This document shows, piece by piece, positions 21,301 through 32,249 of a stretch of DNA of 64,000 nucleotides. The stretch's first letter is position 1, and each line of letters begins with the position of its first letter. The position numbers and the translations under genes are program-made. Below the pieces are notes generated by a model that was given only the letters and a program-made list of their open reading frames with translations, was not told the DNA's origin and made no database searches. This DNA is from Plazaster borealis. Taxonomy: Eukaryota > Echinodermata > Asteroidea > Forcipulatida > Labidiasteridae. The stretch spans positions 14,223,273 to 14,287,272 of the forward strand of contig CM037467.1 of NCBI GenBank assembly GCA_021014325.1, read 5' to 3'.

Positions 21301-24300
21301 AGCCAGCTTAAGACTCATCTCTTTGAATCTGTTTACATTTAGTCCATTGCACTTGTCATCTCCACATGAAATTCTGTAATTTCATTTGTCTTAATTTTTC
21401 TTCACTTTTGCCATTTAAGCACCTGAATGATGCCTCATTCACCGTGACACCATCAACAAAAAATCACACGCTTACGCCATCGGACAGTAGGCTACTGTCC
21501 GTTTGTATTAGCGTATAATTCATTTTTGTGGGGAACCCAATCACTTTCAAATGGCCCAAACCATTAGATATGGACCCTACTCAATTCACCCAAATAAACA
21601 ACCAGTTCACTGCTTACAGCCATTGTACAAGTATACAGAAAAAGCCATCTGGAAACTATATGGTTCATTTCACCCAGTAGTGGCTATTGACCCCAAAGTC
21701 AAGTAACTGCTGTATAATTCCAATGGGAATTCCGGGAGGGCTGGTCATTATTATGGATTTTGGGGGGTGAAAAAGACCCCGGATGGTAACAAGACATTTA
21801 CCAAGCAATTTGGCTAGGTGTAGATGGGGAATGTTGTATTTTTTAGATTACAAAATAAATAAATGGCGGAGTAGAGATTTTTTAATTAAAAACGGACAGT
21901 GGACCACAGTCCGATGGCATCATGCAAAGTTAATTACTTTCTTTTGTGTTCCCAACCTTTGTTGTGGTCAAACCAGCCGCTTCCCACTACCCCTGTGTCA
22001 CCCTCTTCATTGTTTATCCCTTGCTTTTTGCTTTCATCTCTGCTGGCGTTGTAATCATTGTTCTGTCCAAATGTTGATTATTTCTAAACATTATATTTTC
22101 CAGACATGGATGTGTGGTGGGTCCATGGAGATCCTACCCTGTTCAAGAGTCGGACACATATTTAGGAAAACACAGCCCTATAAATTCCCCGAAGGAAACA
22201 TTAAGTAAGATGTGATATCCGCAGATATTCCTATTCAAAATAAATAGATATACATAAATAAATAAAATATTTTTTTACAAATAAATAAAATAAAATTTAT
22301 TATATTACGTAAATTTAATTGTATAATTTTTTCTTATTAAATTCTTTTTAAATATCGTCAGATTTTTCGTTGTTACTTGGAATTCCTCATTGCGCTTAGT
22401 AGATTCCTGGGTCACTTTAAGTTTTAACTGTCAAATTTTGTTTCTAATTAAACCAATTACTTGATATATTAATATTGTTCACAGAACCTTCTTACGAAAT
22501 ACTCAACGTGTAATTGAGGTTTGGCTGGATGAGTACAAGCCGATATTTTACGCCAGAAGACCTGAGTTACGTAATAGAGATTTCGGTGATGTATCAGAAC
22601 GAGTCGCCCTTAGAGAACGCCTCAAGTGCAAAGATTTTAAGTGGTATTTGGAGAATGTCTACCCAGAAATCGAGGTTCCTGATTTAGACGTCAAGGCCAG
22701 AGACGAGGTAAAATATTACAATGTATTGTGTTTTTAAGAATATCACGCAATAAATAATATTGGGTTGAACAAAGAACAATTGACTATAGAGCAGGACTTG
22801 AACCTGCGACCTCCGGATTAATGTGCCGGCGCTCTACCAACACTGAGCTACCTACCTACTGAGCATCTAGCCCTATGTTGGTGGTATTCCTATTTTGTCA
22901 ATAACTTTGTGTTGTGTTTTTAAGAAGACTGTTTTGAAGTTCATTTGAGTCATAGGCCGTATCCAAATTGGCAGCTACGGTTACGGCTACGGCTATTGCT
23001 AAGAGTGTTGCTATGTAAGGACGTTTTATACTGCAATGCATTTATGGCTTAGCGATTAAGCCGTAGCCGGCAATTCGAAAACGGCTCATGGTTGTGCCAT
23101 TGGCCTATGGGTTTTTTTCTTGTCCGCAAAGGCAATGTCCACTATTACCCCTTGTTGATTTTGGCTGTGGCTGCGGCTAGATGACAGCAACTTCCTCTGT
23201 ACCTAAGCATTGATGGTGAAGCCAGTGCCCATAACTATAGCCAAGTCACTAAGTTTTGGCTTCAGCTATGGCCAGACTACCGCATATAGTGCCCAAGTGT
23301 ACGTTGTAGAACAGCAGACAGCCACAGTGTTATTTATACAAACAAAAACCTTGTATAAATTATTATAGTCGCTTGTTTCGATAATAATGCCTACTGCGGA
23401 CCAAACTGCAGCTTGAAGGAACCAGTCTGGCCCTTTTTTATAAACGAGAATTAGAATGAGTGGTTGTCGGTTTGGAGACAGGACATCTTACAGAGATAGC
23501 CGTAATGTGACGATAACGACATTACTATACCGATAGAGGGCGTGTTATTTTAAGAACTGACATTTATATGCAAGCCAATATTGTGAATGGTACAGAGATT
23601 GAATGAGCACCAATTAAGTATCTAACTTATATCTTTATTTTGTTTTACAGCTAAGGAATTTGGGCACTGGTAAATGTGCCGATTTCATGTTGAACAAGGG
23701 ACCACAAATGTCTTTATTTCCCTGCCATGGCCAAGGCGGACACCAAGTAAGTGTCTTTACGTAATACTTGACCCTTGTAATAATTATTAAAGGTATTGTA
23801 CACTTTTGGTAACAGCTCAAAATCAGTGTCCACATTTGTTGTGATTCATCATTTGCATGAACAAACAAACCTGTGAAAGTTTGAGCTTAATTGGTCATCG
23901 AGGTCACGAGAAAATAGTGAAAAGAGACCTTATGTGTTTTCTGTTTTTTCAAATTATCTCGCGTGATAAAAACTATTGTTTTGCTCATTTCTCAGAAACG
24001 ATAGCATTTTAGGCAGAAATATTTTAAGGAACCCTTTCTACCATTACCTACTGTAAATCATGTAAGTTATGTGTGAATCTGTGAACATTGTGTTTTTCGA
24101 TCTTACCAATAGTGTACAGGGCCTTTAATTCAAACATGTAAATTTTTAAGTCAAATTTATACCTAAACATTTATTCAGACTTTAATTAAACGACTATTTC
24201 TCTGTTTCCATAGAGTTTCGAGCTGAGCAAGAAGGGACATGTGCAGTACGATACACGTTGCGCCACGGCCCAGAAAAATATACCGAAGATTATGATGTTT

Positions 24301-24950
24301 AGCTGTAAATCCAATAATGTGCTGACGTTTGAACATTCCCAGGTAAGACCTTACTTTAAATTGTGTTTTACGTTTGGGACCTTTTGGGAACGAGCTTGTA
24401 ACTGAACTGTAAGATGAGCTCTCAAAGTGTCTTTCATTATATATATATTTTATTTATTTATTAATTTATTAATTTATTAATTCTGGTTGTTAAGCCAAGG
24501 ATTCTCAGGAAAGTGAAATTAATCACTACTAGCCAATAACCCCATGGAGAGAAGAAAAGAAAGGCAGTATCAGTTTTAGATGTGGGAGGAAAACCACAAA
24601 AATTTATTCAAGGAAAAACCCACGCAATCAGGAACGGGACTGAAATCCAGTGCCTTTGATTCGAACTGGGGTCCTCGCGGTGGAAGGCGAGGAAAAAACA
24701 CAACAACCCGACCACTCCGAAGTTCTCAGAGCCAGTTCTCAGGCCAGTTTGAATTTCTGATATTGATACTATGTTATTGTTTGTTTAATGCAAATATTTG
24801 TTGTTTTGCTTACTGTTTCAGGGAGGTGAAATGAAAGATGTAGATTCCCAAAAATGCCTTGATTTATCACCAAATCGTCAATATGTTATTCTTGCATCAT
24901 GCAATGGTCAACAAACTCAACGTTGGCGATGGGGTTTGTACATTTCTTAA
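15368..24950 (+). CDS. GALNT: Polypeptide N-acetylgalactosaminyltransferase, GALNT5-like, 11 coding exons, complete
   Basis: Golgi type II enzyme of glycosyltransferase family 27, which starts mucin-type O-glycans by moving GalNAc from UDP-GalNAc to Ser/Thr. Exons: 15368-15925, 17757-17965, 18570-18736, 19481-19736, 20278-20391, 21093-21210, 22104-22204, 22485-22707, 23651-23746, 24214-24342, 24822-24950; 699 aa, in frame throughout. Cytosolic Lys-rich start, one membrane segment (residues ~6-29), then a long polar Gly/Lys/Asp-rich stem to about residue 240. Catalytic domain: TSIIICF, LLVDDFS, metal-binding Asp-Ser-His at 359-361, and the Gal/GalNAc-T motif [10 protein letters not shown] (~463-472). 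The C-terminal ricin-type lectin domain holds CLD and a QRW (QxW) motif near the end. [14 protein letters not shown] and ENVYPE-type segments resemble GALNT5 most, by eye only. Good start context (AAACATGG). It runs tail to tail with the GH3 gene. Confidence 0.93.
16500..17510. repeat. 22-bp minisatellite in GALNT intron 1
   Basis: About 1 kb of tandem units close to GATTACAACTAGGGGAAAGT plus AT. The first third is most regular; later units vary in length and gain ATAAT or TATA insertions. It lies wholly inside intron 1. Confidence 0.9.
18125..18185. repeat. (AAAT)n/(AATA)n microsatellite in GALNT intron 2
   Basis: A run of AAATAAAT units with ACAT interruptions. Confidence 0.8.
19125..19450. 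repeat. GGGTCA/TGACCC-rich inverted-repeat element, copy 1 (GALNT intron 3)
   Basis: Dense TGACCC and GGGTCA hexamers, many arranged as TGACCCGG..CCGGGTCA. Shares internal blocks (TTAACTCGGATTCTGCGTCAG) with 49570-49822 and 50405-50680. Within this copy a ~100-bp block is repeated in tandem. Confidence 0.7.
19750..20235. repeat. Degenerate array of GTCAA-TTGAC motifs (GALNT intron 4)
   Basis: Loose repeats of the form AGTCAAGTTGACTAGTATCA and GGGTCAGACTGAACAAT fill this intron stretch. They look like a decayed relative of the neighbouring GGGTCA element. Confidence 0.45.
20490..20705 (-). mobile_element. MITE family 1 remnant in GALNT intron 5
   Basis: The internal block (ACAAACCTATGAAAGTTTAAGC, CTCAATTGGTCATCGGGGTC) matches the interior of the copy at 23787-24128. 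Termini are lost. Confidence 0.55.
20709..20877 (+). mobile_element. Pogo/Tigger-like DNA transposon fragment, copy 1
   Basis: Starts CAGTCGACTCTCGCTGTAAC and ends GGGGTTGACTG, with repeated CTCTTTATAACG motifs. This end type is common in pogo/Tigger non-autonomous elements. An inverted copy is at 33124-33300. No transposase. Confidence 0.55.
21232..21342 (+). mobile_element. LINE ORF2 C-terminal fragment (L2/CR1-like)
   Basis: One frame reads [20 protein letters not shown] then LKTHLF and a stop at 21340. This has the typical end of a reverse-transcriptase ORF of L2/CR1-type retrotransposons (W..LP..R....L..FK..LKTHLF). Only the last ~36 codons remain, in GALNT intron 6. Confidence 0.6.
22784..22856 (-). 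other. Degenerate tRNA-like sequence (tRNA pseudogene or SINE head)
   Basis: On the minus strand a D arm (GCTC..GAGC with TAGCTCAG and GGTAGAGC) and a perfect T arm (GCAGG TTCAAGT CCTGC) can be folded. The acceptor stem pairs only about 5 of 7, the anticodon stem 4 of 5, and position 33 is C rather than T. A- and B-box motifs survive. It is therefore more likely a pseudogene or SINE head than a working tRNA. It lies in GalNAc-transferase intron 8. Confidence 0.6.
22955..23285. repeat. GGCTACGGCTA-rich repeat, GALNT intron 8
   Basis: Repeated CTACGGTTACGGCTACGGC, its inverted form TTAAGCCGTAGCC, and TATAGCCAAGTCACTAAG. Similar wording occurs at about 18470-18545 in intron 2. Confidence 0.5.
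23787..24128 (-). mobile_element. TTAA-flanked MITE family 1, copy in GALNT intron 9
   Basis: Ends are TTAAAGGTATTGTACAC and a diverged inverted GTGTACAGGGCCTTTAA. The interior shares the CCTGTGAAAGTTTGAGC and ATTGGTCATCG block with other copies. The orientation label is arbitrary but consistent across this family. Confidence 0.7.
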
Positions 24951-25128
24951 AAAGTAACTTCAAATTTTGTTCTCTTCTCGTTCAGAAAAAAACATCTTGT
25001 CTTCCTTCTATTGTACCGATTAGGCCTTTTACCAAACCGAGGTTGGAAGAGCAAAATAGCCTGGTGCCTTTTTAGTATAGTGATGATCAGTGGAAAGTAC
25101 AGGTACTGCACGTAGGGTATAAGACCAA

Positions 25129-25825
25129 GACGAAATCAGAATGAGAAAGGTTGACCACATTCGTTTAATTCGATAGGGACAGGTTTTTAAATCTTATCCT
25201 TCCTTTGTGGATGAACACACAAATTATACTGATTTTGAGTCAAATAATCCAATAATAATATTGAAGTGTCAAACCAAGTTCATGAAAAGCAATACACCTT
25301 AAACTTTAGACCGTACCTTGTTTCTAAAAAGTACATGTATCAAAGATATTTTATTTTATTCTATTTATAATCTTTGTCTTAAACAAATTAATAAAAGCCT
25401 TACCCTAAACAGAAATGTCAAAACAAAATGCAGGATGTAAACTTGGCCATACGCGAGTGCTTTAGGGTTTATACAAGACGAAATCAGAATGAGAAAGGTT
25501 GACCACATTCGTTTAATTCGATAGGGACAGGTTTTTAAATCTTATCCTTCCTTTGTGGATGAACACACAAATTATACTGATTTTGAGTCAAATAATCCAA
25601 TAATAATATTGAAGTGTCAAACCAAGTTCATGAAAAGCAATACACCTTAAACTTTAGACCGTACCTTGTTTCTAAAAAGTACATGTATCAAAGATATTTT
25701 ATTTTATTCTATTTATAATCTTTGTCTTAAACAAATTAATAAAAGCCTTACCCTAAACAGAAATGTCAAAACAAAATGCAGGATGTAAACTTGGCCATAC
25801 GCGAGTGCTTTAGGGTTTATACAAA
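25129..25825. repeat. Apparently exact 348-bp tandem duplication in the GALNT 3' region
   Basis: Units 25129-25476 and 25477-25825 look identical by eye, each running from GACGAAATCAGAATGAG to AGGGTTTATACAA. Each carries an AATAAA (25390 and 25738). It lies 180 bp after the GalNAc-transferase stop. Confidence 0.9.
25390..25395 (+). terminator. Candidate polyadenylation signal of the GalNAc-transferase (duplicated at 25738)
   Basis: AATAAA about 440 nt after the stop, repeated 348 bp further on by the tandem duplication. Another AATAAA is near 26356. Which is used cannot be told from sequence. Confidence 0.4.
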
Positions 25826-26314
25826 AACTATTCCAAATCAATTCCATTGTGTTCATAATGCTCACTTGTCTTAGACGAACTTAACTTAAAGAATTGTTTT
25901 GTTTTACTTTAAACTGATGACTTTGTCATATTTATTAATTTTTAACATTTGTAATCCATTTGGTGTTTTTTTTAAGGAAACGAGATACACAACTTTCGAT
26001 AAAACGTGTGTGACGTAAAACTTTCTTTCTTTTTTGGTGTGGGAGATAGCAGTTAATTTTTATTAAAATTTTGTCTAATTTTGACCGTTGAATGTTTTCA
26101 CATAACAGTCCTCTATTGAAGATCATTATGAGGTAATGTTGTGTTGACTCTTATTGTTGAAGTCAGAAAAAGAAAAACAAGCTTATAAACTTGATTTACA
26201 AAACGTGATGACATTTCAAATGTGAATGAAGTCATCATCGACAAAAGTGATTTAATTTATTTGTAACATTATTTCTTCTTTAAATGTTAACTAAACTTAA
26301 CCAAAAAAAGCTTA

Positions 26315-26320
26315 TTTATT
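26315..26320 (-). terminator. Candidate polyadenylation signal of the GH3 gene
   Basis: TTTATT on the plus strand (AATAAA on the minus) about 210 nt past the GH3 stop codon. Confidence 0.4.
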
Positions 26321-26529
26321 GTTAAAAATGTAACAAAACACCGCAAACAGTACACAATAAAAGTAGAATTGCTATAAAACAAACCGTGGTTTGTTTACTT
26401 GAATGACTACTACACAGAGTTATTACAGCAGGAGTGTATATAGTCAGGTTCCATTTTATGAAATAGGAATATACAATAATCATTGATGGGTACACAGGGC
26501 ATTAGGCAGACGATTGCAATGGTGTTCAA

Positions 26530-29500
26530 TCACAGATTTAAATTAGGGACACAACATGAGACCTCTCTATTTAACATGAAATCGAGTTGTTTTCTTGAAC
26601 GAAGCTTACGTGGCATCTTGAATTGGTTGACGGAGGTTGTAGAGTTACCAATGATAAGATCTTCAAGCTCCTTGAACGAGCCTGGTTGTACGATATGAAG
26701 GCGTGGCTTAGCAATCGTCCCTCTACGGCGGTAGCTGTCATAGAGAGCATGGTGCTTACGAAGTATTCCATCAAACTATAATCGATAATATAAAATTTAA
26801 TTAAATCCTGATAAGAAATGCAATAATTGATATGTTAGAGACCTTATGCATGACGTCATCAAGCCGCTATCTTAGGGTTCCAAGAATGAAACAATGGAAA
26901 CGCACAGATTTGTACCCGAGGGCGCCCTACTCAAATGACGTCATGTGCATAAGGTCTATTGACAAAGGAATATGTACAATGTAGAATGTCAAACCCACCA
27001 TTTCTTTCTCTTCTTCTGTCACGTCGTTGTTGTTTACAGTCTCTACCTCCACAAACATGATGTAGAACATATCACAACAGTCACCTGTCAAAATATCCAA
27101 ATAATTATAAGAGTTAATGACCAGACCAAATCATAATAATGCTTTTTAAAAACGATCTTTAGGCAATGCTGAATAATTTTAAGGTATTATACAGGATTGG
27201 TATAGAGCTGACAAAATAGTCATAGGCAGTGTTCATGTTTTGTGTGATCAACCATATACATGAAATAACAGACCTGTGAAAATTTAGGCTTAATCCGTTG
27301 TGTGAGTCAGGAGAAAATAGTGAAAAAACATGCACAATTTTCAGCATGTAAGCACATTGATCTTATTTGTTGTTGTTACAACCGAAATCAGATGTTGCGG
27401 GTTTTTTAAAATAGGTTTTCAGATACAGTTTTCTCGAATATGACTTCATTTCAGAGGGAAATGTTTAACAGGAAAAAATGGTTCTAGTATATAAACTTCT
27501 AATCAGTAAGCTTTCAGACTAAAAATTAAACATTTACGTTTTTTATCCTTACAAATCCTTTATACTATCTTTAAGTGAATATAAAACTTTAAAAACAACT
27601 GGAAATAGTATTAAGTTGACTTACCCTTGCTTCCCTTATTTAGCAGTGGACTGTCTGCGCATGTCCAATCAACAAGCTTTGCTTCTGCCCAATTGGAGAC
27701 CGTCTGCTCTATTGCCGAACTAGCCACGCCTACGTCAATTTTCTCACTTCGTAAATTCAGCAATTCCCCAGTTCTGAGAAAGATTAGAGAAAGACACAAT
27801 GTCCTATTGAGATTATCGTCATTCTTTTCAGTTTGAAGGACATTTCCTTGTTGTAACTTTATCTGATCCGGACATCCGAAAAGTTACCGCAATGACCAGC
27901 GGGTACCGCTGGCACTGACCATCTGACCTCAGTTCGGCCTCTCGACTGGACGATTCTGACCTTTAAAGGCATCGTACATGTTTGGTAAATGTCACAGACC
28001 AGTGTTCTCACTTGGTGTATCCCAACATATGCATAAAATAACAAGCCTGTGAAAATTTGGGCTCAATTGGTCATCGAAGTTGCAAGAAAATGATAAAAGA
28101 AAAACACCCTTGTTGTACAAATTTGTGTGCTTTCAGGTAGGAATAAAAACTTCTTGCAGGAAGTTTTTATTATTTTTAGTGAGAAATTACCTCTTTCGCA
28201 AAAACTACGTTACTTCAGAGGGAGTCGTTTCTCACAATGTTTTATACTATCAACAGCTCTCTGTTGCTCGTTGCAAGTCATGAGTTGTTATGCTAATATA
28301 TATTTTGAGTAATTACCAAACGTGTAAAGTGCCTTTAACACAGTAACCAGTATTTGACTTCACTTTCTCGACACCAAAATGTTGCTATATTGACTTACCT
28401 ATAGCTGAATTCAATCACTGGGCAGTTCTCATGGTGACCTACGACCTCTATGACGTCACCGAATCTATAGCGATAGAATCCAGACTTTGTGGTCAAGACG
28501 AGTTCGTATTTCTTTCCCATTTCAACCTCGTCAATGAGTAGAGTCTGGGGCTGCTCCTCGCAGCTGAAAAATATTCAAACATCGTACAATTTCGGCAAAC
28601 GGTGATTTGTAAAATAAAATACATGTACATGTATAGTGAGATAGATATTCAGTTTGAATTAATAAATTTCATGGGATTTTTGTTAACGAAATAGTCTACA
28701 GGTAGTATGTAAATTTAAATGTGAAAGTGAGGAAACTGTTTAAGTCTTGGCGATGGTCGGTACTGTCGCCGTGCCATTGTCATTGTCATTGTCTTTGAAA
28801 ACTCACCAGTTAACTTCAGGGATGAATTCGTAAACGACTTCATTGGGTAGTAAGACGTATTGTTTCAATCGAGGGTTGATGTTGAGAGCCAGTGTGGTTT
28901 CTGTGCAGCCGTATCCACTACTGTACACTGGAGTACCTTTGAACAGAATGTTAAAACAGGCTTTGTTTTAAGGTTTTCATTTTCTGGAAATTGGTTTAGT
29001 TGGAAAATAAAGAACAATAGTCTAACCAAAAACAAGCATTCAAAATATAAGGATTTACCTGGTTTTGTTTTAAGAACCAATTTTCAAGGGTATCTAATCG
29101 TGACTGTTACAATAGTGGTTTTCATGTACACATGATGAATCATGAATAGACTGGGGAAAGTCTAAGGACCGTGTCAAACAGGCAATTTTGTTCAGGCAAC
29201 CTTGATGGAACCAACTGCACTGTATGCACAAAGAACACTTTGGCAGCACAAGAGACAACTAGATGTAACTCGCTATCCCACAGAATAATGAGAAAACTGA
29301 AATGTGAATGAATGTTCTTATTGGAGATTGCCTGGAACTGGTTACCTGTAAATTGCCTCGTAAGACAAGGCCTTATTTATGCGATTGGTTTATTAACGTT
29401 TTACCATGTTAAAATGCGTATCGCCTTAACGTTAAAGCAATGCACGTGTGTACCCATGGTTCAAAATGTTTAAACACGGCAAAATTTGTACTTTATACGT

Positions 29501-31363
29501 GAGCAGCATGATCAAACACGTACCTTTGGAATATCCCAATAGTTTCTTCTGAAACCCTGCGATGTCGATGGAATTGATGAATTTAATGTTTGGCCACATT
29601 CTTCCCATAATCCCATCAAAGCCTTGGGTGAACTCTGACCTGAGCTCTGCTGCCCTCTCTGGCATAGGTTTAAGTTTAGCATCCAGAGCTTTTCGAATAT
29701 CCTCATCGATGTTAAGATGTTTACCAAGGCGTCCCTCTGTCAAGTCAACCAGCATGGTTTCCCAGTTGTCTTCAAGAAGCTTAAAGGCTCTATAGACTTG
29801 AGAGAGAAATGGTGATGTGAAAGTACAGACATGCTTATCTCGGATCCCAAATAACATATGAATGTAGGTTGATTCGTAGTCGGACATGATTTGGAATCCG
29901 TCAAATGGCGTGGTGAAAAACACATCACAAAAGAACCGTGCCTCCTCAGGGAAGTAGACGAGGGGAGCTGCACTTAGTCCTGACTTTGTAATCATCGCTT
30001 CAGGTTTACAGTACAGCACGCAGTGCTTTTGTACCGGGCTGGGTGATCCAAATGTCCCATAGCCGTGACAATGCCAGCTTTTAAATATGACCAAGTCAGT
30101 AATGGGAGGTTGTGATGGCATTAGAGGGATGAGCTTCCCAGCACCGGTCGTCCCTGATGTGACACCGAAGCGAAGGGGCTTTTCTCCCACAAAGACGTTC
30201 TCCTCTCCATCGGCGAGCCTTCTGGTGTAGTCCTGGTAGTGGCTGTAGACGGTGACTGGGTGCTTTTTCTGTAGATCTTCCAATGAACCGATGTCAGCAA
30301 GATGATTGTCTTTACCGTACACTGTGTCTTCATCTCGGGTTATTAACTGTTGCAACAGAGACTCCTGTGCGCTCCTTGGATCCTTCCATATTTGCTTCAT
30401 CTTAGCGAGGTGTGGACGAACTCGAAGAACACACTTTTGGTGGACGTAATAACTGAACAGAAGGCTTGACAAGGTATGAGACTCTGAACAAGGTACCATG
30501 CTGATGTGGAGAGCTACTACGGCAGACAGCAAAAGTACAGTAGCAAAGAGACCTAGAGCAGAAACAGAGTGACACAACTTTTATTTTAATAATCTGAACT
30601 AATGATAATTCATTGTACATATTTTTTGATAAAATTGTAAATGAAAAGAGCGACTTTGTGACTTTTTCCGACCAAGCTGTCAATGTTTATTAAGACCCAA
30701 TTACAGTCAGTAGTTATAGTACAGCTTCTCTCTCCAATCCAGACATACTAATCAACCCTATTGCACAGTAACCAATCCATTCACTATGAATGGGCATATC
30801 CAGTAGTATTATTATATATTTCTGGTAATGAAACCAACATGCCAAGGATGCCTCATAAGTGAACTTAATCAATGTAGCTCCCCGAACTTGAGGAAACCTG
30901 TAAACTATAGGGATGGTGATTGGTATGGGAACCAGAAACACAGGGTCGACCCCTACTCTTCCACGATACGTGTTCTGAGTTCTTTTACGTGGCACTACCA
31001 ATCCTATAGTACACGGGACCTACGACTTAATGTCCCATCCGAAGGACAAAGCAATTATGGTAAAGTATCTTGCTGAAAGACACAAGTGCCACGACCAGGA
31101 CTCGAACCAAACTCTGCTGATCAGAGACACCAGAGCTTGAGTCCAGCACTCTAAACTGCTCGGCCACGACACGTCAGTATGTAGGATAGTTAACTTTAGA
31201 ATCCATTTAAAAACCTCATTCTAGTTTTATCAAACCTACCTGCAAATAGCTGAACAAATGCATGGACATCTGAATAAATGCTTGTGTGGAATAGTCCTGC
31301 TGCGAGTGTAGCAGAGACCAATCCCCAGATCGGGAGAAGAGATGACCAAGACATTATCTTCAT
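26530..31363 (-). CDS. GH3 domain-containing protein, membrane-anchored, 7 coding exons, complete
   Basis: Member of the GH3 (auxin-responsive, acyl-adenylate-forming) family. Plant members join amino acids to jasmonate or auxin; animal members (GHDC type) lack a settled reaction. Exons: 31240-31363, 29524-30552, 28807-28936, 28399-28563, 27625-27773, 26999-27084, 26530-26775; 642 aa, all phases consistent. The first ~60 residues hold two hydrophobic stretches (~8-27 and ~42-60), a likely signal anchor or hairpin. Nucleotide-binding motifs are complete: TSGTTG (173-178), YGCTE (393-397) and FYRYRFGDV (457-465). Two near ATGs (31363 and 31354) could start it; the first is taken. It lies on the same strand as and downstream of the two lipoxygenase genes, 2.5 kb from LOX-A. 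Substrate unknown; a role with lipoxygenase products is inference. Confidence 0.9.
26839..26957. mobile_element. Short MITE with TGACGTCA in both terminal inverted repeats (GH3 intron 6)
   Basis: A 119-bp segment with inverted ends AGACCTTATGCATGACGTCA and the near-complement TGACGTCATGTGCATAAGGTCT. The eight-base TGACGTCA palindrome is at 26851-26858 and 26936-26943. A target-site duplication is not clear. Confidence 0.7.
27178..27510 (-). mobile_element. MITE family 1 remnant in GH3 intron 5
   Basis: A diverged left end (TTTAAGGTATTATACAG) and the internal GACCTGTGAAAATTTAGGC block match family 1. The right end is not clear. Confidence 0.45.
27963..28338 (-). mobile_element. TTAA-flanked MITE family 1, copy in GH3 intron 4
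   Basis: TTAA at both ends, terminal inverted repeat GGCATCGTACATGTTTGG, and a near-perfect 30-bp central palindrome (one mismatch). Same family as 31876-32249. Confidence 0.8.
30875..31172 (-). mobile_element. tRNA-derived SINE, copy 3 (GH3 intron 1)
   Basis: The fullest copy: tRNA-like head on the minus strand from 31172 (GTGTCGTGGCCGAGCAG) with a B-box-like GGTTCGAGTCC, then a body that includes the segment shared with copy 1. It lies in GH3 intron 1. Confidence 0.75.
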
Positions 31364-31875
31364 AGTGAAACAATTGAAGTGATTTGCTGTTGCAGCTGAA
31401 CTTGATGTAATATCCCTGCTCTTCCTACAGTCGACGTGAACGTAACTGTCAAAGTGTTAACTACATGTACGTATTTGTAGTACATGTACCAGTGTATACC
31501 CCGCCCAACAGAAGTTCAACAATGGTTATTAGTCATGCGTGACAAAACAAACAAAAAATGTGTGAATGGATCTGACCTAGTTTCATCATCCTGTTAGAAA
31601 AACATACCAGTGCCTGTTTTACCCGAGTACCTGAATAATATAAGGCTGAAATCTGATTTGATGCTGATCATGAAGGGCACCAAACTTCTACGCGGCAACC
31701 ACAGTGGGTAGACTTCCCCTAGTCACACAGCGAGAAAACCAGACCATTGTCAGTTTAAATTAACTCAATACTTAGATTGGTTTAAATATAACATTGTGTC
31801 CAACTAAACATTGACTTAAAATATGTGTACGTGTTGCCCGAGCTTTGACTCATGGTCGGGTGATCGAGAATTCTG

Positions 31876-32249
31876 TTAAAGGCATCGTACACGTTTGGTA
31901 ATTACTCAAAATATAGATTAGCATAAAAACTGACTTACGAGCAACAGAGAGCTGTTGGTAGTATAAAACATTGTGAGAAACGACTCCCTCTGAAGTAATG
32001 TAGTATTTGAGAAAGAGGTAATTTCTCACTAAAATAATAAAAACTTCTTGCAAGAAGTTTTTATTCCTATCTGAAAGCACACAAATTTGTACAACAAGGG
32101 TGTTTTTTCTTTCATCATTTTCTTGCAACTTCGATGACCAATTGAGCCCAAATTTTCACAGGCTTGTTATTTTTTGCATAATTATGTTGGGATACACCAA
32201 ATAAGACCACTAGTCTTTGACAATTACCAAACGTGTACGATGCCTTTAA
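31876..32249 (+). mobile_element. TTAA-flanked MITE family 1, best-preserved copy
   Basis: About 370 bp with a near-perfect terminal inverted repeat (CATCGTACACGTTTGGTAA and its complement) and TTAA at each end. A perfect 30-bp palindrome at 32036-32065 has half-site AATAAAAACTTCTTG. No coding capacity. It lies between LOX-A and GH3. Confidence 0.85.

Larger units (their letters stand above)
24951..26529. other. Tail-to-tail interval of GALNT and GH3
   Basis: Contains both 3' UTRs, the 348-bp duplication and the candidate poly(A) signals. No additional gene seen. Confidence 0.7.

Noticed and set aside
22784..22856. Functional tRNA gene
   Set aside because: Acceptor and anticodon stems do not pair fully and the usual T at position 33 is C; kept only as a tRNA-like remnant.
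31876..32249. Firm piggyBac assignment of the MITEs
   Set aside because: TTAA is at both ends of every good copy, but since TTAA is its own complement it could be part of the inverted repeat rather than a target duplication. Left as a hypothesis.
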